DNA from: a virus
Length of the DNA: 21,227 bases
Reading direction: 5' to 3' (one strand)
IMG/VR virus record: IMGVR_UViG_3300013004_000219
Span: 1 to 21,227 of that record
Positions 21,033 to 21,227 of this stretch are shown here, piece after piece (the stretch's first letter is position 1; each line of letters starts with the position of its first letter). The position numbers and the translations under genes are program-made. The notes under the pieces are model-generated. The model was not told the DNA's origin and ran no database searches. It was given only the letters and a program-made list of their open reading frames with translations.

Positions 21033-21227
21033 TTATCCGTTAAAAGCTGCTCCAGTTGGTAAGATGTTGAAGTCAATTTGAATGAATTCAGCTGTCTTAG
21101 TTGGTTGTAAGAAGATAGAACCTTTCATAATGTTTCTATCAATTACATCAGGAGTGTTATTAGTATCATCCATTACAACACGGAATGCGTACAAACCTTG
21201 TCTTTGTTGGATTGATTCTAAATAAGG
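21033..21227 (-). CDS. Tail sheath protein (T4 gp18-like), C-terminal 64 residues
   Basis: The gene enters from the right edge, so only its 3' end is seen, closing with TAA at 21033-21035. The translated end reads GLYAFRVVMDDTNNTPDVID followed by a KGSIFLQPTKTAEFIQIDFN segment and TGAAF. This is the characteristic C-terminal domain of contractile tail sheath proteins, including the TNNTPDVIDR motif and the FIQ strand that takes part in the inter-subunit sheath mesh. The tail tube gene follows 47 bases later, the T4 order. The assignment is firm despite truncation by the window. Confidence 0.93.
   Translation of the reverse strand, partial: PYLESIQQRQGLYAFRVVMDDTNNTPDVIDRNIMKGSIFLQPTKTAEFIQIDFNILPTGAAFNG

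Noticed and set aside
1-21227. tRNA genes, CRISPR arrays, insertion sequences, integrase or attachment sites
   Set aside because: No cloverleaf-like segments, regular direct repeats with spacers, transposase or integrase genes were seen by eye. A tRNA scan was not possible here.

Overview
The window is a stretch of a contractile-tailed (T4-like myovirus) phage genome that very probably infects a member of the Bacteroidota. All supported genes lie on the minus strand, so transcription runs from high to low coordinates. The phage assignment rests on a tail sheath C-terminus, a gp19-type tail tube, a gp26-type chaperone, a tape measure and baseplate proteins, together with a RecA/UvsX-like recombinase, a gp32-like SSB and a FEN-like exonuclease. 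The host assignment is inferred from strong AT richness, A-rich leaders without Shine-Dalgarno sequences, and several matches to the Bacteroidota promoter TTTG-N19/20-TAnnTTTG.

Layout in the direction of transcription: (1) 21227-20497, tail sheath (partial) and tail tube, closed by a terminator. (2) 20333-20127, a 68-aa unknown gene with its own host-type promoter and terminator. (3) 20034-11269, tail assembly: gp26-like chaperone, an overlapping second frame that looks like a frameshift extension, an 82-aa protein, the tape measure, a tail/baseplate junction protein, a LysM/gp53-like wedge protein, a large hub-like protein and a 124-aa unknown. (4) 11228-9969, a short divergent family A DNA polymerase with its own host-type promoter. 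(5) 9920-6522, two large unrecognised probable virion proteins and a 135-aa unknown. (6) 6497-5414, four small genes ending in a DUF1599/Nmad1 (nucleotide modification associated) protein. (7) 5377-2459, a GT-B glycosyltransferase with a C-terminal winged-helix-like tail, then a GHKL ATPase fused to a PD-(D/E)XK nuclease-like domain. (8) 2326-1, SSB, RecA-like recombinase and 5'-3' exonuclease.

Two promoter classes can be read by eye. Host-type TTTG-N19/20-TAnnTTTG promoters precede the SSB, glycosyltransferase, 102-aa ORF, DNA polymerase and (variant) 68-aa ORF. An ATATTTATA box without a -33 element lies 18-33 nt before five virion or tail genes and may be a late promoter. At three host-type promoters the -7 box ends only 4-6 nt from the ATG, which predicts leaderless or nearly leaderless mRNA.

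The most interesting candidate system is the 5764-2459 cassette (Nmad1, glycosyltransferase, GHKL-nuclease). It could be a phage-borne DNA modification and discrimination module, but this is inference from domain content. No intergenic stretch exceeds 300 bases, and I saw no tRNA, CRISPR array, insertion sequence or attachment site.
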